This document shows positions 1-5,415 of a stretch of 14,601 nucleotides of DNA, one piece after another. The position numbers were made by a program, and so were the translations under genes. Below the pieces are notes generated by a model. The model was given only the letters and a program-made list of their open reading frames with translations, was not told the origin of the DNA and searched no databases. The stretch is from Microcaldota archaeon (GTDB taxonomy: Archaea; Micrarchaeota; Micrarchaeia; Anstonellales; Anstonellaceae). The DNA lies in contig JAOAKE010000019.1 of the NCBI GenBank assembly GCA_026413805.1, positions 1 to 14,601 on the forward strand, given 5' to 3'. Each line of letters begins with the position of its first letter. The stretch's first letter is position 1.

Positions 1-332
1 GCCTTCTTGAGAAGCATTCCTGCAAGCATTACTGAGGTGGTGGTGCCATCTCCTACCTCCTTGTCCTGAGTCTTGGCAATCTCCACCATTATCTTTGCTG
101 CTGGGTGCTCAACATTCATCTCTTCAAGTATGGTGGCGCCATCGTTTGTTATCACTATGTCGCCAAGCTCTGAAACCAGCATCTTGTCCATTCCCTTTGG
201 CCCAAGGGTGGTGCGCACTATGTTGGCAACTGCATATGCAATTGCGATATTTACCCTCTGGGCATCGCGCCCAATCACCCTGTGGCTTCCCTCTGGAAGC
301 ACCATTATCTGCTGCCCTTCCACTTTTGCCAT
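1..332 (-). CDS. thsA: Thermosome (group II chaperonin) subunit, N-terminal 110 residues, cut by the window edge
   Basis: This is the 5' end of a gene that continues beyond the left edge; the reading frame is open to base 1. The product is a subunit of the ATP-driven double-ring cytosolic chaperonin that folds proteins in Archaea. The visible part is the first equatorial ATPase segment. It holds LGPKGMDKML near residues 43-52, the nucleotide-contacting NDGATIL near 63-69, and GDGTTTS near 92-98, whose Asp coordinates the Mg-ATP site. The ATG at 330-332 is supported by GAGGTG (338-343 on the opposite strand), 5 nt upstream. The gene lies 54 nt behind the OB-fold gene and is probably co-transcribed with it, because no well-placed TATA is seen in the gap. 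Which paralogue (alpha, beta or gamma) it is cannot be told from 110 residues. Confidence 0.96.
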   Translation of the reverse strand, partial: MAKVEGQQIMVLPEGSHRVIGRDAQRVNIAIAYAVANIVRTTLGPKGMDKMLVSELGDIVITNDGATILEEMNVEHPAAKIMVEIAKTQDKEVGDGTTTSVMLAGMLLKK

Positions 333-386
333 AATAACACCTCGCAAATATTTTGAGCTTCCTTGCTTGGGCATTTGCCTTCTGCC

Positions 387-698
387 TTAAAGCTTGGTTA
401 TTTTGCCGTATTTGCCTGCAGAAAGCTGGGGGTTGCCCTTGAACTCTGACACCCACCCATTTTCTATCTGGATGGTATCCCCCTGCGAGAACTTGTCAGC
501 GTCATCTCCCCACAAAGAGAGGGCTATTTCGCCGGAGTCGTCTTTCAGGGTGGCGTTCGCCACGCGCAGCTTTTTGCCAAATTTAGTTATTACCTCGCGG
601 GGCTCTTCCTTGCTTACTATTTCCCCGGTTACATTTACATTCCCTATTCCTGCCTTAAGCTCGCTTATCTTCACCTTCGCTTGGCTGTCTTTGTCCAT
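387..698 (-). CDS. Single OB-fold nucleic-acid-binding protein (archaeal SSB/RPA-like)
   Basis: A 103-residue protein made of one OB fold, of the type found in archaeal RPA and in SOSS-B/hSSB-like proteins that bind single-stranded DNA. The central part has the usual strand pattern: VNVTGEIVSK, then KLRVANATLKDDSG, then the ALSLWGDDADKFSQGD segment with the conserved Trp-Gly, then IENGWVSEFKGNPQLS, whose glycines and aromatic residues match the last strands of RPA-type OB folds. No zinc finger or acidic tail is present, so it is smaller than RPA41/RPA70. ATG at 696-698 is preferred over the GTG at 711-713, because GGGAG (707-711, minus strand) sits 8 nt before the ATG while the GTG has no ribosome site. 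Single-stranded DNA binding is inferred from the family; RNA binding cannot be excluded. Confidence 0.85.
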   Translation of the reverse strand: MDKDSQAKVKISELKAGIGNVNVTGEIVSKEEPREVITKFGKKLRVANATLKDDSGEIALSLWGDDADKFSQGDTIQIENGWVSEFKGNPQLSAGKYGKITKL

Positions 699-753
699 TT
701 TATCATCTCCCACAATTAGCGCTTATGAGCGTTTGAGTGTTAAAATGCAAAAG

Positions 754-762
754 ATATTAATA
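754..762 (-). promoter_or_regulatory. Putative TATA box for the OB-fold/thermosome pair
   Basis: The minus strand reads TATTAATAT in the 89-nt gap after adenosylhomocysteinase. A start about 26 nt downstream would leave a leader of roughly 30-35 nt carrying the GGGAG ribosome site of the OB-fold gene. This is the only AT-rich box in the gap. The assignment rests on position and composition only. Confidence 0.4.
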
Positions 763-787
763 GGTTACGCTGGGTTCGGATGCTCTT

Positions 788-2065
788 TTATGTCCCTTCC
801 TCAAAGCTTTCGGCGTATTTTTTCTGCTGTTGGGTTGGCTTGGGCAGGGTTATTCCCTGTGATTTTAGAAGGAGGCGGGCCACCTCTTCGTCAATTTCCT
901 GCGGGACTGGATGGACTGCAGCAGGAAGCCTTTTCCCTTTTGCCAGCAATTCGCAGCAGAGGGCCTGCAGCGCAAACGAGCCGTCCATTATCTCAATTGG
1001 ATGGCCCTGCCCAGACGGGCGGGCAAGGTTGACCAGCCTGCCCTCAGAAAGGAGGTAGATGGTTTTGCCGCCCTTTAGCCTATATGCGTCTATGTTCTCC
1101 TTTATCTTCTCCACTTTTTTGCTCATCTTGCGCAAGGCAGGCTCGTTTATCTCAATATTGAAATGCCCGGCATTTGCAAGCAACGCCCCATCTTTCATTT
1201 TTGAAAAGTGCGGGGCATCTATTACGTTTTTGTTGCCTGTGGCAGTTATGAAAATGTCGCCAATGGGAGCAGCCTCATCCATTCCCATGACGCGAAAGCC
1301 ATCGTAGAGCGCTGAAAGGGCGCGATGCAGGCCCGACTCTTTCCTCCCAAATGAAGAATCCACCTCAACTACAATTACGTTTGCTCCAAGCCCTTTCATC
1401 CGCGAGGCTATCCCCCGCCCACACCATCCATAGCCTGCGACCACTACTGTCTTTCCCCCAACCAGCTTGTTTGTCGCCTGCATTATCCCCGCGACTGTGG
1501 ATTGTGCAGTGCCGAACTGGTTGTCAAGCAGGAATTTTGAGTAGGCATCGTTCACCGCAAAGACTGGAAAGGAGAGCTTCCCTGCCTTCTGCATTGCGCG
1601 AAGGCGGTTTACTCCGGTTGTCGTTTCCTCGCATGCCCCCTTTACCTGCGCAATGGCATCCCTTCGGGAAGCATGGAGAAGGTTTATCAGGTCGCAGCCA
1701 TCATCTATTACTATGTGCGGCCTGCCATCAAGCACAGCGTTAAGGCACGAGTAATATTCGCTTTTGCTTTGGCCTGCCCAGGCAAAAACCTCCATCTTAG
1801 AAGAAAGGGCGGCAGCAACCCGGTCGTCAGTTGTTGTTGGGTTGCATGAAGCTGCAAAAATGCGCGCACCCCCTGCTGCAAGGGTTTCAAGCAGCACCCC
1901 TGTCTTTTTCTCAAGGTGAAGGGCGACCGAGACAGTAAGCCCTGAAAATGGCTTTTCCCTTTCAAATCGCTGGCGGATTTGGGCAAGGACAGGCATGTTT
2001 AGGCGAGCCCATTCCAGCTCCGCCTCTCCTTCTGGGGCAAGCAAATGGTCTTTTATTTTGGGCAT
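788..2065 (-). CDS. ahcY: Adenosylhomocysteinase (S-adenosyl-L-homocysteine hydrolase)
   Basis: Splits S-adenosylhomocysteine into homocysteine and adenosine with a bound NAD, removing the product inhibitor of methyltransferases. With the chosen start it has 425 residues. Visible family features are His50 (in VALHLEKKTG), the acidic pair in IDDGCDL (121-122), EETTTGV (146-152), Lys177 and Asp181 in the VNDAYSKFLLDN segment, the NAD glycine motif GYGWCGRG (211-218), TATGN, and His301 in AGHFNIEI. It ends in the short EGT tail typical of archaeal and thermophile enzymes and lacks the eukaryotic Tyr-rich C terminus. A GTG at 2087-2089 would add 8 residues, but it lies upstream of the start point predicted from the TATA at 2094-2104; the ATG at 2063-2065 also fits the archaeal N terminus better. 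In some methanogens the homologue acts on S-inosylhomocysteine, which sequence alone does not settle. Confidence 0.96.
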   Translation of the reverse strand: MPKIKDHLLAPEGEAELEWARLNMPVLAQIRQRFEREKPFSGLTVSVALHLEKKTGVLLETLAAGGARIFAASCNPTTTDDRVAAALSSKMEVFAWAGQSKSEYYSCLNAVLDGRPHIVIDDGCDLINLLHASRRDAIAQVKGACEETTTGVNRLRAMQKAGKLSFPVFAVNDAYSKFLLDNQFGTAQSTVAGIMQATNKLVGGKTVVVAGYGWCGRGIASRMKGLGANVIVVEVDSSFGRKESGLHRALSALYDGFRVMGMDEAAPIGDIFITATGNKNVIDAPHFSKMKDGALLANAGHFNIEINEPALRKMSKKVEKIKENIDAYRLKGGKTIYLLSEGRLVNLARPSGQGHPIEIMDGSFALQALCCELLAKGKRLPAAVHPVPQEIDEEVARLLLKSQGITLPKPTQQQKKYAESFEEGT

Positions 2066-2093
2066 AGGACCGACCGCAAACCTCTGCACTGCA

Positions 2094-2104
2094 AAAATAT
2101 ATTA
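2094..2104. promoter_or_regulatory. Shared TATA region of the divergent ahcY / NFACT promoters
   Basis: The AAAATATATTA stretch lies in the middle of the 64-nt spacer between the ahcY ATG (2065, minus) and the NFACT ATG (2130, plus). Counting about 26 nt from its centre in each direction gives starts near 2073 and 2125, just before both ATGs. Both genes would therefore have leaders of 10 nt or less, and neither has a convincing ribosome site at that position. Confidence 0.5.
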
Positions 2105-2129
2105 AGCAGCCTCCTTGCAAACCACTAAT

Positions 2130-3002
2130 ATGCAAAGGATGTCTGGGCTGGACCTGTCGGTTGCAGTTTCAGAGCTTGCCCACCTGCAAGGAAAGAGGAT
2201 ATCCCGGATAAGGAAGACTGAGGGCGGGATTTTCCTGTTCAAAATAGGCAGCGAGGAGGTTTTGTTCCAGCCAGGAATCAGGCTTCACTTGACTTGGCAG
2301 GCCTTTGCCGCCACTGAGAGGCCAGACGGCTTTGTCTCCTTTTTGCGCAAGCATTTTGAGGGAAAGACCGCTGCGCAGATAGCCCAGGTCCCAAACGAAA
2401 GGATAGTTGAAATAACCACAAAAAGCAAGGAGAGGCTGGTCTTTGAGCTTTTCCGAAAAGGCAACCTCATAGCAGTTGGCGAGGACGGGAAAATAATGGC
2501 TTGCCTCTACCAAGATGAAGCGGGGGGAAGGAAGATTTCAAAAGGGGAAACGTATGCCTGCCCCAAGCCAAGCGGGTTTTGTATAAAGGCACCGGAAAAA
2601 TTGTCCTTTTGGGTGCAGCTAAAGGATGGGCTGCCTGTTTCATTCTCAATAGGCGAGGGGGGAGGAGAAGGGAAAAAATTTGACAGCCTCAGCGAAGCGC
2701 TTGACTTTTACTACGCCAACCAGCCTGAGCAAAGCGAGGCAGAGAAGGCGCTTGAAGAAAGGAAGGCAAAGATATTAGAAAGGATTGCTGCGCAGAAGAA
2801 AGCTGCAGAAGAGATTTCTGCAAAGAGGGAAAAATTGAAGTCTGCTGCTGACTTGATTTATGCCAACTTTGAGCAGGTGGAAAGCCTGCTTGAAGAGGTA
2901 AGAAAGATGAAAAAGGCAGGGATGAGCGACGCGCAGATAAACGAGCGGCTGGCTCCAAAAAGGGCGAGGGTAAAAGAAAGGGACCTTTTTGTGGAGCTTT
3001 AA
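2130..3002 (+). CDS. NFACT (RqcH/Rqc2-family) protein lacking the NFACT-R domain
   Basis: 290 residues from the chosen ATG. The N-terminal ~185 residues match the NFACT-N domain: MSGLDLSVAVSEL with the conserved Asp, GKRISRI, the IRLHLTWQ segment, GFVSFLRKHFEGK, and the NERIVEI strand followed by LVFELFRKGNLI. A glycine-rich spacer (around 175-182) leads to a Lys/Glu-rich coiled coil (~200-240) and the conserved AADLIYANFEQVESLL motif, then a last KERDLFVEL strand. RqcH/Rqc2 proteins bind 60S/50S ribosomal subunits with stalled peptidyl-tRNA and promote C-terminal tailing; archaeal members are usually about twice this length and end with NFACT-R. Here TAA follows directly and no NFACT-R is coded downstream in any plus frame. 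The Asp-Arg pair needed for tailing in B. subtilis RqcH (D97/R98) appears here as Glu-Arg (90-91). Starts at TTG 2115 and ATG 2139 are possible. Confidence 0.88.
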   Translation: MQRMSGLDLSVAVSELAHLQGKRISRIRKTEGGIFLFKIGSEEVLFQPGIRLHLTWQAFAATERPDGFVSFLRKHFEGKTAAQIAQVPNERIVEITTKSKERLVFELFRKGNLIAVGEDGKIMACLYQDEAGGRKISKGETYACPKPSGFCIKAPEKLSFWVQLKDGLPVSFSIGEGGGEGKKFDSLSEALDFYYANQPEQSEAEKALEERKAKILERIAAQKKAAEEISAKREKLKSAADLIYANFEQVESLLEEVRKMKKAGMSDAQINERLAPKRARVKERDLFVEL

Positions 3003-3016
3003 AGCTTGTGAGTGCC

Positions 3017-3418
3017 TCATTCCCCTTCCAGCTTCAAAAGAGGGGCGAGGAGGCGCTTTGCCTTGGCTGGCTTGTCAGTATGCACTGCCACCAAGGCCAC
3101 TCCCTTTTCCTTGGCGACGTAATAAAGCGACAGGATGTTGATGCCTGCCTTTGCAAGCTTGCCAGTCATCATTGCCATCTGGCCTGGCTCGTCTTTCAGG
3201 CGAACGATCAGCACCTTAGACTCCAAGACCTTAAAGCCGTTCTTTTCAAGCAGCGAGCCTGCCTTGGCAGCATCCTTTACCAGCAGGACAAGGACCGCCT
3301 TGCCGCCGATGGATGCCGCGCTGATGGACTCAATGTTGATTTTTGACTTTCCAAGTATGTAGGTAATGTCTGCAAGCGTCCCGACCTTGTCATCCACAAC
3401 TATGGTCAGCTCTTCCAT
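3017..3418 (-). CDS. Tandem ACT-domain protein (copy B)
   Basis: 133 residues made of two ACT domains, about 1-68 and 69-130. Each has the beta-alpha-beta-beta-alpha-beta layout. The first begins LTIVVDDKVGTLADITYILG, the second VLIVRLKDEPGQMAMMTGKL, with the glycine of the ligand-binding turn after the first strand (VGT, PGQ). ACT domains bind small ligands, usually amino acids, and regulate enzymes or transcription; no catalytic domain is attached here. It follows copy A with one base between the upstream TGA and its ATG (GAGTGAAATG), so the two are co-translated. By eye roughly half of all positions are identical to copy A, mostly in the first ACT domain. Ligand and partner are unknown. 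Confidence 0.92.
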   Translation of the reverse strand: MEELTIVVDDKVGTLADITYILGKSKINIESISAASIGGKAVLVLLVKDAAKAGSLLEKNGFKVLESKVLIVRLKDEPGQMAMMTGKLAKAGINILSLYYVAKEKGVALVAVHTDKPAKAKRLLAPLLKLEGE

Positions 3419-3419
3419 T

Positions 3420-3818
3420 TCACTCGCCTTTTACAATATATGCCTTCAGAAGCTCCTTTGCTTTCTTTGGCTTGTCCACTGTAAGAACGTCAAGGGAGAT
3501 GCCATCCCCCCTTGCAAGCAGGTAGACGCTGTTTGTCTTTACCCCGCCGCTGCGCAGCATTTCAGAGACCTTTGCAAGCTCGCCTGGCTCGTCTTTCAGC
3601 TTTATTATTATGACCTCGGATTGCAGCACCTTATAGTTGTTGGCTTCCAAAAGCCGGATGGCTTTTTTGTCGTCTTTCACGCTGATGTTGATTACTGCCT
3701 TGCCGCCGTGCACCTCGGTTGAAAGCGCCTCTATGTTTATCCTTGCCTTCCCAAGTATATAGGAAATGTCAGCAAGCAGCCCTACCTTGTCGTCAGCCAC
3801 TATTGTTAATTGCTTCAT
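3420..3818 (-). CDS. Tandem ACT-domain protein (copy A)
   Basis: 132 residues with two ACT domains (about 1-68 and 69-130), starting LTIVADDKVGLLADISYILG and continuing VIIIKLKDEPGELAKVSEML. It is the first gene of a two-gene operon with copy B and clearly arose with it by tandem duplication; the C-terminal domain has drifted more than the N-terminal one. The ATG at 3816-3818 has a strong GGGAGG (3822-3827, minus strand) 3 nt upstream, and a TATA at 3850-3858 gives a leader of about 10 nt. It is a free-standing regulatory fold without an enzyme domain. It could work as a hetero-oligomer with copy B, which is inferred from pairing and coupling, not shown by sequence. Confidence 0.92.
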   Translation of the reverse strand: MKQLTIVADDKVGLLADISYILGKARINIEALSTEVHGGKAVINISVKDDKKAIRLLEANNYKVLQSEVIIIKLKDEPGELAKVSEMLRSGGVKTNSVYLLARGDGISLDVLTVDKPKKAKELLKAYIVKGE

Positions 3819-3849
3819 TTGCCTCCCGCTTTTAAATGCAACTGAAAAA

Positions 3850-3858
3850 CTTATATTT
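3850..3858 (-). promoter_or_regulatory. TATA box of the double-ACT operon
   Basis: The minus strand reads AAATATAAG about 35 nt before the ATG of copy A. A start about 26 nt downstream falls near 3828, at the edge of the GGGAGG ribosome site. This is the clearest TATA of the 116-nt gap between this operon and the DUF424 gene; the rest of the gap shows no gene. Confidence 0.5.
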
Positions 3859-3934
3859 GATGCCTATTTAGGTTGTAGAATCTGGAAATAAGGCAGATGG
3901 ACAAATGCCACCCTATCTTTCCTTATCTCTGTCT

Positions 3935-4228
3935 TTATACTTGATAAACCTGAAGGTGGGGGACGCCGCCCACCCTTCTTGCCCCTGAGGTATCAAGGCC
4001 TGCCTCTCCAGCTGCCCTGAGCGCCTTTTCGCCTACTATGTTGGCATTTTTTGCCTCTCGCAGCACTGCCACTGCTTGAGAGTGCGAGACCTTTTCCCCT
4101 TTGTAAAAGGCAGAATACCTTTCAAGGTCAATCCTAATTTTTCCCTCTTGGAGAACCCTCCCTAAAAGCTCCTCATCGCAGATTGCCACCACTTCGCCTG
4201 CTGGGGAGGAATGCCTCTTTAGGTACAT
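3935..4228 (-). CDS. DUF424 family protein
   Basis: 97 residues, the usual size for this small archaeal family of unknown function. Recognisable stretches in order are MYLKRHSSPAGEVVAICDEE, LLGRVLQEGKIRIDL, SAFYKGEKVS, LREAKNANIVGEKAL and GGVPHLQVYQV; the N-I-V-G-E-K block and the final G-V-P-H-L-Q are family signatures. The frame stays open upstream to an ATG at 4303, but the added 25 residues look random and overlap the divergent promoter. ATG at 4226-4228 matches the family N terminus and lies about 24 nt from the TATA centre, consistent with a leaderless mRNA. A link to translation or RNA has been suggested for the family; nothing here tests it. Confidence 0.88.
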   Translation of the reverse strand: MYLKRHSSPAGEVVAICDEELLGRVLQEGKIRIDLERYSAFYKGEKVSHSQAVAVLREAKNANIVGEKALRAAGEAGLDTSGARRVGGVPHLQVYQV

Positions 4229-4242
4229 GCCACTAATACTGC

Positions 4243-4256
4243 ATAGTATAATAAAA
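4243..4256. promoter_or_regulatory. Shared TATA region of the divergent DUF424 / lipoprotein promoters
   Basis: The ATAGTATAATAAAA stretch lies in the middle of the 50-nt spacer between the DUF424 ATG (4228, minus) and the lipoprotein GTG (4279, plus). Both start codons fall about 25 nt from its centre, so one AT-rich core could drive leaderless transcripts in both directions. There is too little room for two independent promoters. Confidence 0.5.
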
Positions 4257-4278
4257 ATAGGTTGGCAAAAGCAAGGCT

Positions 4279-4878
4279 GTGGACAGGGTAAGCTTATTTG
4301 CATTGGCTGCCATCCTGCTTTTGGCAGGCTGCGGAGCCCGCCAAGAAATCCAATCTGCTGGGCAGCCGCCAGCTTACTCTTCTTCCTTTCTTTTTCCTGA
4401 AAGCCCCGCAGAATATACTGCGATCTATGCAGTCAACGAAGGAGGGGTGGAGGTAGAAAAAAAGGTAGTGGCAGCAGGAAGAAACATGAAAGTCGTGATC
4501 AGCGGGCTGGCAGTCTACTTTCTTTCAGACAGAGCATATTCTTGCTCGGAAATTACTGGCAAGGTTAAATGCTTTGAGATAACCTCCTCTGCTGCTGGAA
4601 TGAAGCCTGATGAGGTCTACCTGTGCAAAAACATTCAGGGTGCAGAGGAGGTTGAGCGGGTGGACATTGGCGGGACTGAGGGGCGATGCTACCTTTTGCC
4701 CATGGCGCCCACCCCTGCAAAATACAGGAAAATATGTTGCACTGACCGGAATGTCCTTGCTTATGACGAGTATGTATTGGCTGATGGAACCACTCGCGTG
4801 GAATACCTAAAAGAGATAGCATATGAAGTCGACTACCGTGAATTCCTCCTTCCAGCAGAGCTGCCGGCAGGGCGCTGA
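4279..4878 (+). CDS. Secreted lipoprotein with six further cysteines, function unknown
   Basis: 199 residues. The N terminus is a short signal peptide with a hydrophobic core (residues 5-15) ending in the lipobox Leu-Ala-Gly-Cys at 15-18, so the mature protein should be lipid-anchored through Cys18 on the outer face of the membrane. A polar linker rich in Gln, Pro and Ser follows, then a compact domain. Six more cysteines (in YSCSE, VKCFE, YLCKN, GRCYL and KICCTD) could make three disulfides. I recognise no family. The GTG start is chosen because it begins the signal peptide and lies about 28 nt from the TATA centre. The last 46 bases overlap the 3' end of the convergent cutA gene. Confidence 0.8.
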   Translation: MDRVSLFALAAILLLAGCGARQEIQSAGQPPAYSSSFLFPESPAEYTAIYAVNEGGVEVEKKVVAAGRNMKVVISGLAVYFLSDRAYSCSEITGKVKCFEITSSAAGMKPDEVYLCKNIQGAEEVERVDIGGTEGRCYLLPMAPTPAKYRKICCTDRNVLAYDEYVLADGTTRVEYLKEIAYEVDYREFLLPAELPAGR

Positions 4879-5180
4879 CCAGTGCAGCTTTTCACCCAGT
4901 TGCGGTAAGCAGGAGCAGAGCGGTGCACCTTGAATGCAAAGACCTGCGGCAAGGAGTATGGGTGGATTTTCAAAATAGCCCGCTCAAGTGCTGGATAGCG
5001 CCATTCCTGGGTTTTAAGCTCGAGCACAAACTCCCTTTCCTCTTGCAGCCTCCCTTCCCAAAAGAAAAATGACTTGCAAGGATATACTGAAGCGCAGGCT
5101 GCAAGCCGCTGTTGGACAAGGAGTCTTGCTGCCTTCTCTGCCTGCTTGCAAGAAGGGAAGGTGGTATGCACCACTATCAT
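4833..5180 (-). CDS. cutA: Divalent-cation tolerance protein CutA
   Basis: 115 residues. CutA proteins are small, very stable trimers with a ferredoxin-like fold, linked to copper and other divalent-metal tolerance in bacteria; their exact role is unsettled. Family features in order are the MIVVHTTFPS first strand, AEKAARLLVQQRLAACASVY with the conserved R-L-A-A-C, SFFFWEGRLQEEREFVLELK, and the IHPYSLPQVFAFKV block with the H-P-Y-x-L-P motif. The final ~12 residues after the CTGQ stretch are a Gly/Ser/Arg tail not expected in the family and overlap the lipoprotein gene. The frame is open upstream to 5516, but that extension runs through the tRNA gene and has no CutA similarity. The ATG at 5178-5180 has AGGTG 7 nt upstream and starts 13 nt after the tRNA 3' end. 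Confidence 0.95.
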   Translation of the reverse strand: MIVVHTTFPSCKQAEKAARLLVQQRLAACASVYPCKSFFFWEGRLQEEREFVLELKTQEWRYPALERAILKIHPYSLPQVFAFKVHRSAPAYRNWVKSCTGQRPAGSSAGRRNSR

Positions 5181-5193
5181 AAATGCGCACCTG

Positions 5194-5311
5194 TGGGCCC
5201 GCGAGGAATCGAACCCCGAATCTTCGCTGTGTAAGAGCGACGTCTTAACCATTGTCGGCTCTGCCGGCAAGTTCTGCTGCCGCAGAAGGCAGAGCATTCG
5301 ACTACGGGCCC
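5194..5311 (-). tRNA. tRNA-Val(UAC) with a 45-nt intron in the D-loop
   Basis: Exon 1 is 5311-5297 and exon 2 is 5251-5194, giving a 73-nt mature tRNA with discriminator A and no encoded CCA. The acceptor stem GGGCCCG/CGGGCCC pairs fully (7 bp). The anticodon stem TCGCT/AGCGA pairs fully around the loop CTTACAC, placing anticodon TAC at 5233-5231. The T arm is CGGGG/CCTCG (one G-U) around TTCGATT, and the variable loop is AGATT. After splicing, the D arm is GTCG, AATGGTTA, AGAC, with A14, G18, G19 and A21 in place and three Watson-Crick pairs at the base of the stem (13-22 is a G-A mismatch). A TATA box sits about 27 nt upstream. Valine identity follows from the anticodon. Confidence 0.95.
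5252..5296 (-). other. Archaeal tRNA intron (bulge-helix-bulge), inserted after tRNA position 15
   Basis: The 45-nt insert splits the D-loop between A15 and the following T. Exon GTCG pairs with intron CGAC as a 4-bp central helix. It is flanked by two 3-nt bulges, both AAT, on opposite strands. Inside is an 8-bp helix GCTCTGCC/GGCAGAGC, capped by a 6-bp TTCTGC/GCAGAA hairpin with a GGCA tetraloop and a short CTTGCC side bulge. This is the standard hBHBh' substrate of the archaeal tRNA splicing endonuclease, cut after the second base of each bulge. Positions away from 37/38 are non-canonical. The identical bulges make the exact cut ambiguous by a base or two without changing the spliced product. 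Confidence 0.92.
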
Positions 5312-5332
5312 TGCAGGTGCTTTTTGTTTTAA

Positions 5333-5343
5333 GGATATAAAAA
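5333..5343 (-). promoter_or_regulatory. TATA box of tRNA-Val
   Basis: The minus strand reads TTTTTATATCC, centred about 27 nt before the first base of the tRNA, the expected distance for transcription starting at or next to the mature 5' end. The same transcript would run on into cutA. Confidence 0.6.
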
Positions 5344-5370
5344 TGCGATGGGAGGGCAGTTTTGCCGAAA

Positions 5371-5380
5371 AATTTATATA
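5371..5380 (+). promoter_or_regulatory. TATA box of the TM_helix membrane protein gene
   Basis: AATTTATATA is preceded by an A/G-rich stretch that could serve as a BRE. A start about 25 nt downstream (near 5401) leaves a leader of about 15 nt that carries GGGAGGTG (5402-5409). It lies about 33 nt from the oppositely oriented tRNA TATA. Confidence 0.6.
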
Positions 5381-5415
5381 CAAACGGCGAGAAGCCCTTC
5401 TGGGAGGTGTTTTGG

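Noticed and set aside
394..1032. Plus-strand open frame of 212 codons
   Set aside because: It lies opposite the OB-fold and ahcY genes and shows no domain; both opposite-strand genes have clear family signatures.
2066..2089. GTG start of ahcY at 2087-2089
   Set aside because: It precedes the transcript start predicted from the TATA at 2094-2104; the ATG at 2063-2065 gives the usual archaeal length.
2995..3006. 12-nt perfect palindrome AGCTTTAAAGCT at the NFACT stop codon
   Set aside because: Too short for a hairpin with a loop and lacking a T tract; probably chance in an AT-rich stop region.
4229..4303. Extended DUF424 start at 4303
   Set aside because: The extra 25 residues cross the divergent TATA and the lipoprotein start and do not match the family N terminus.
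5072..5156. Repeated CTTGCAAG octamers (also at about 3522 and 5568)
   Set aside because: Scattered within coding sequence without regular spacing; explained by Leu-Ala-Arg/Cys-Lys-type codon pairs more simply than by a regulatory repeat.
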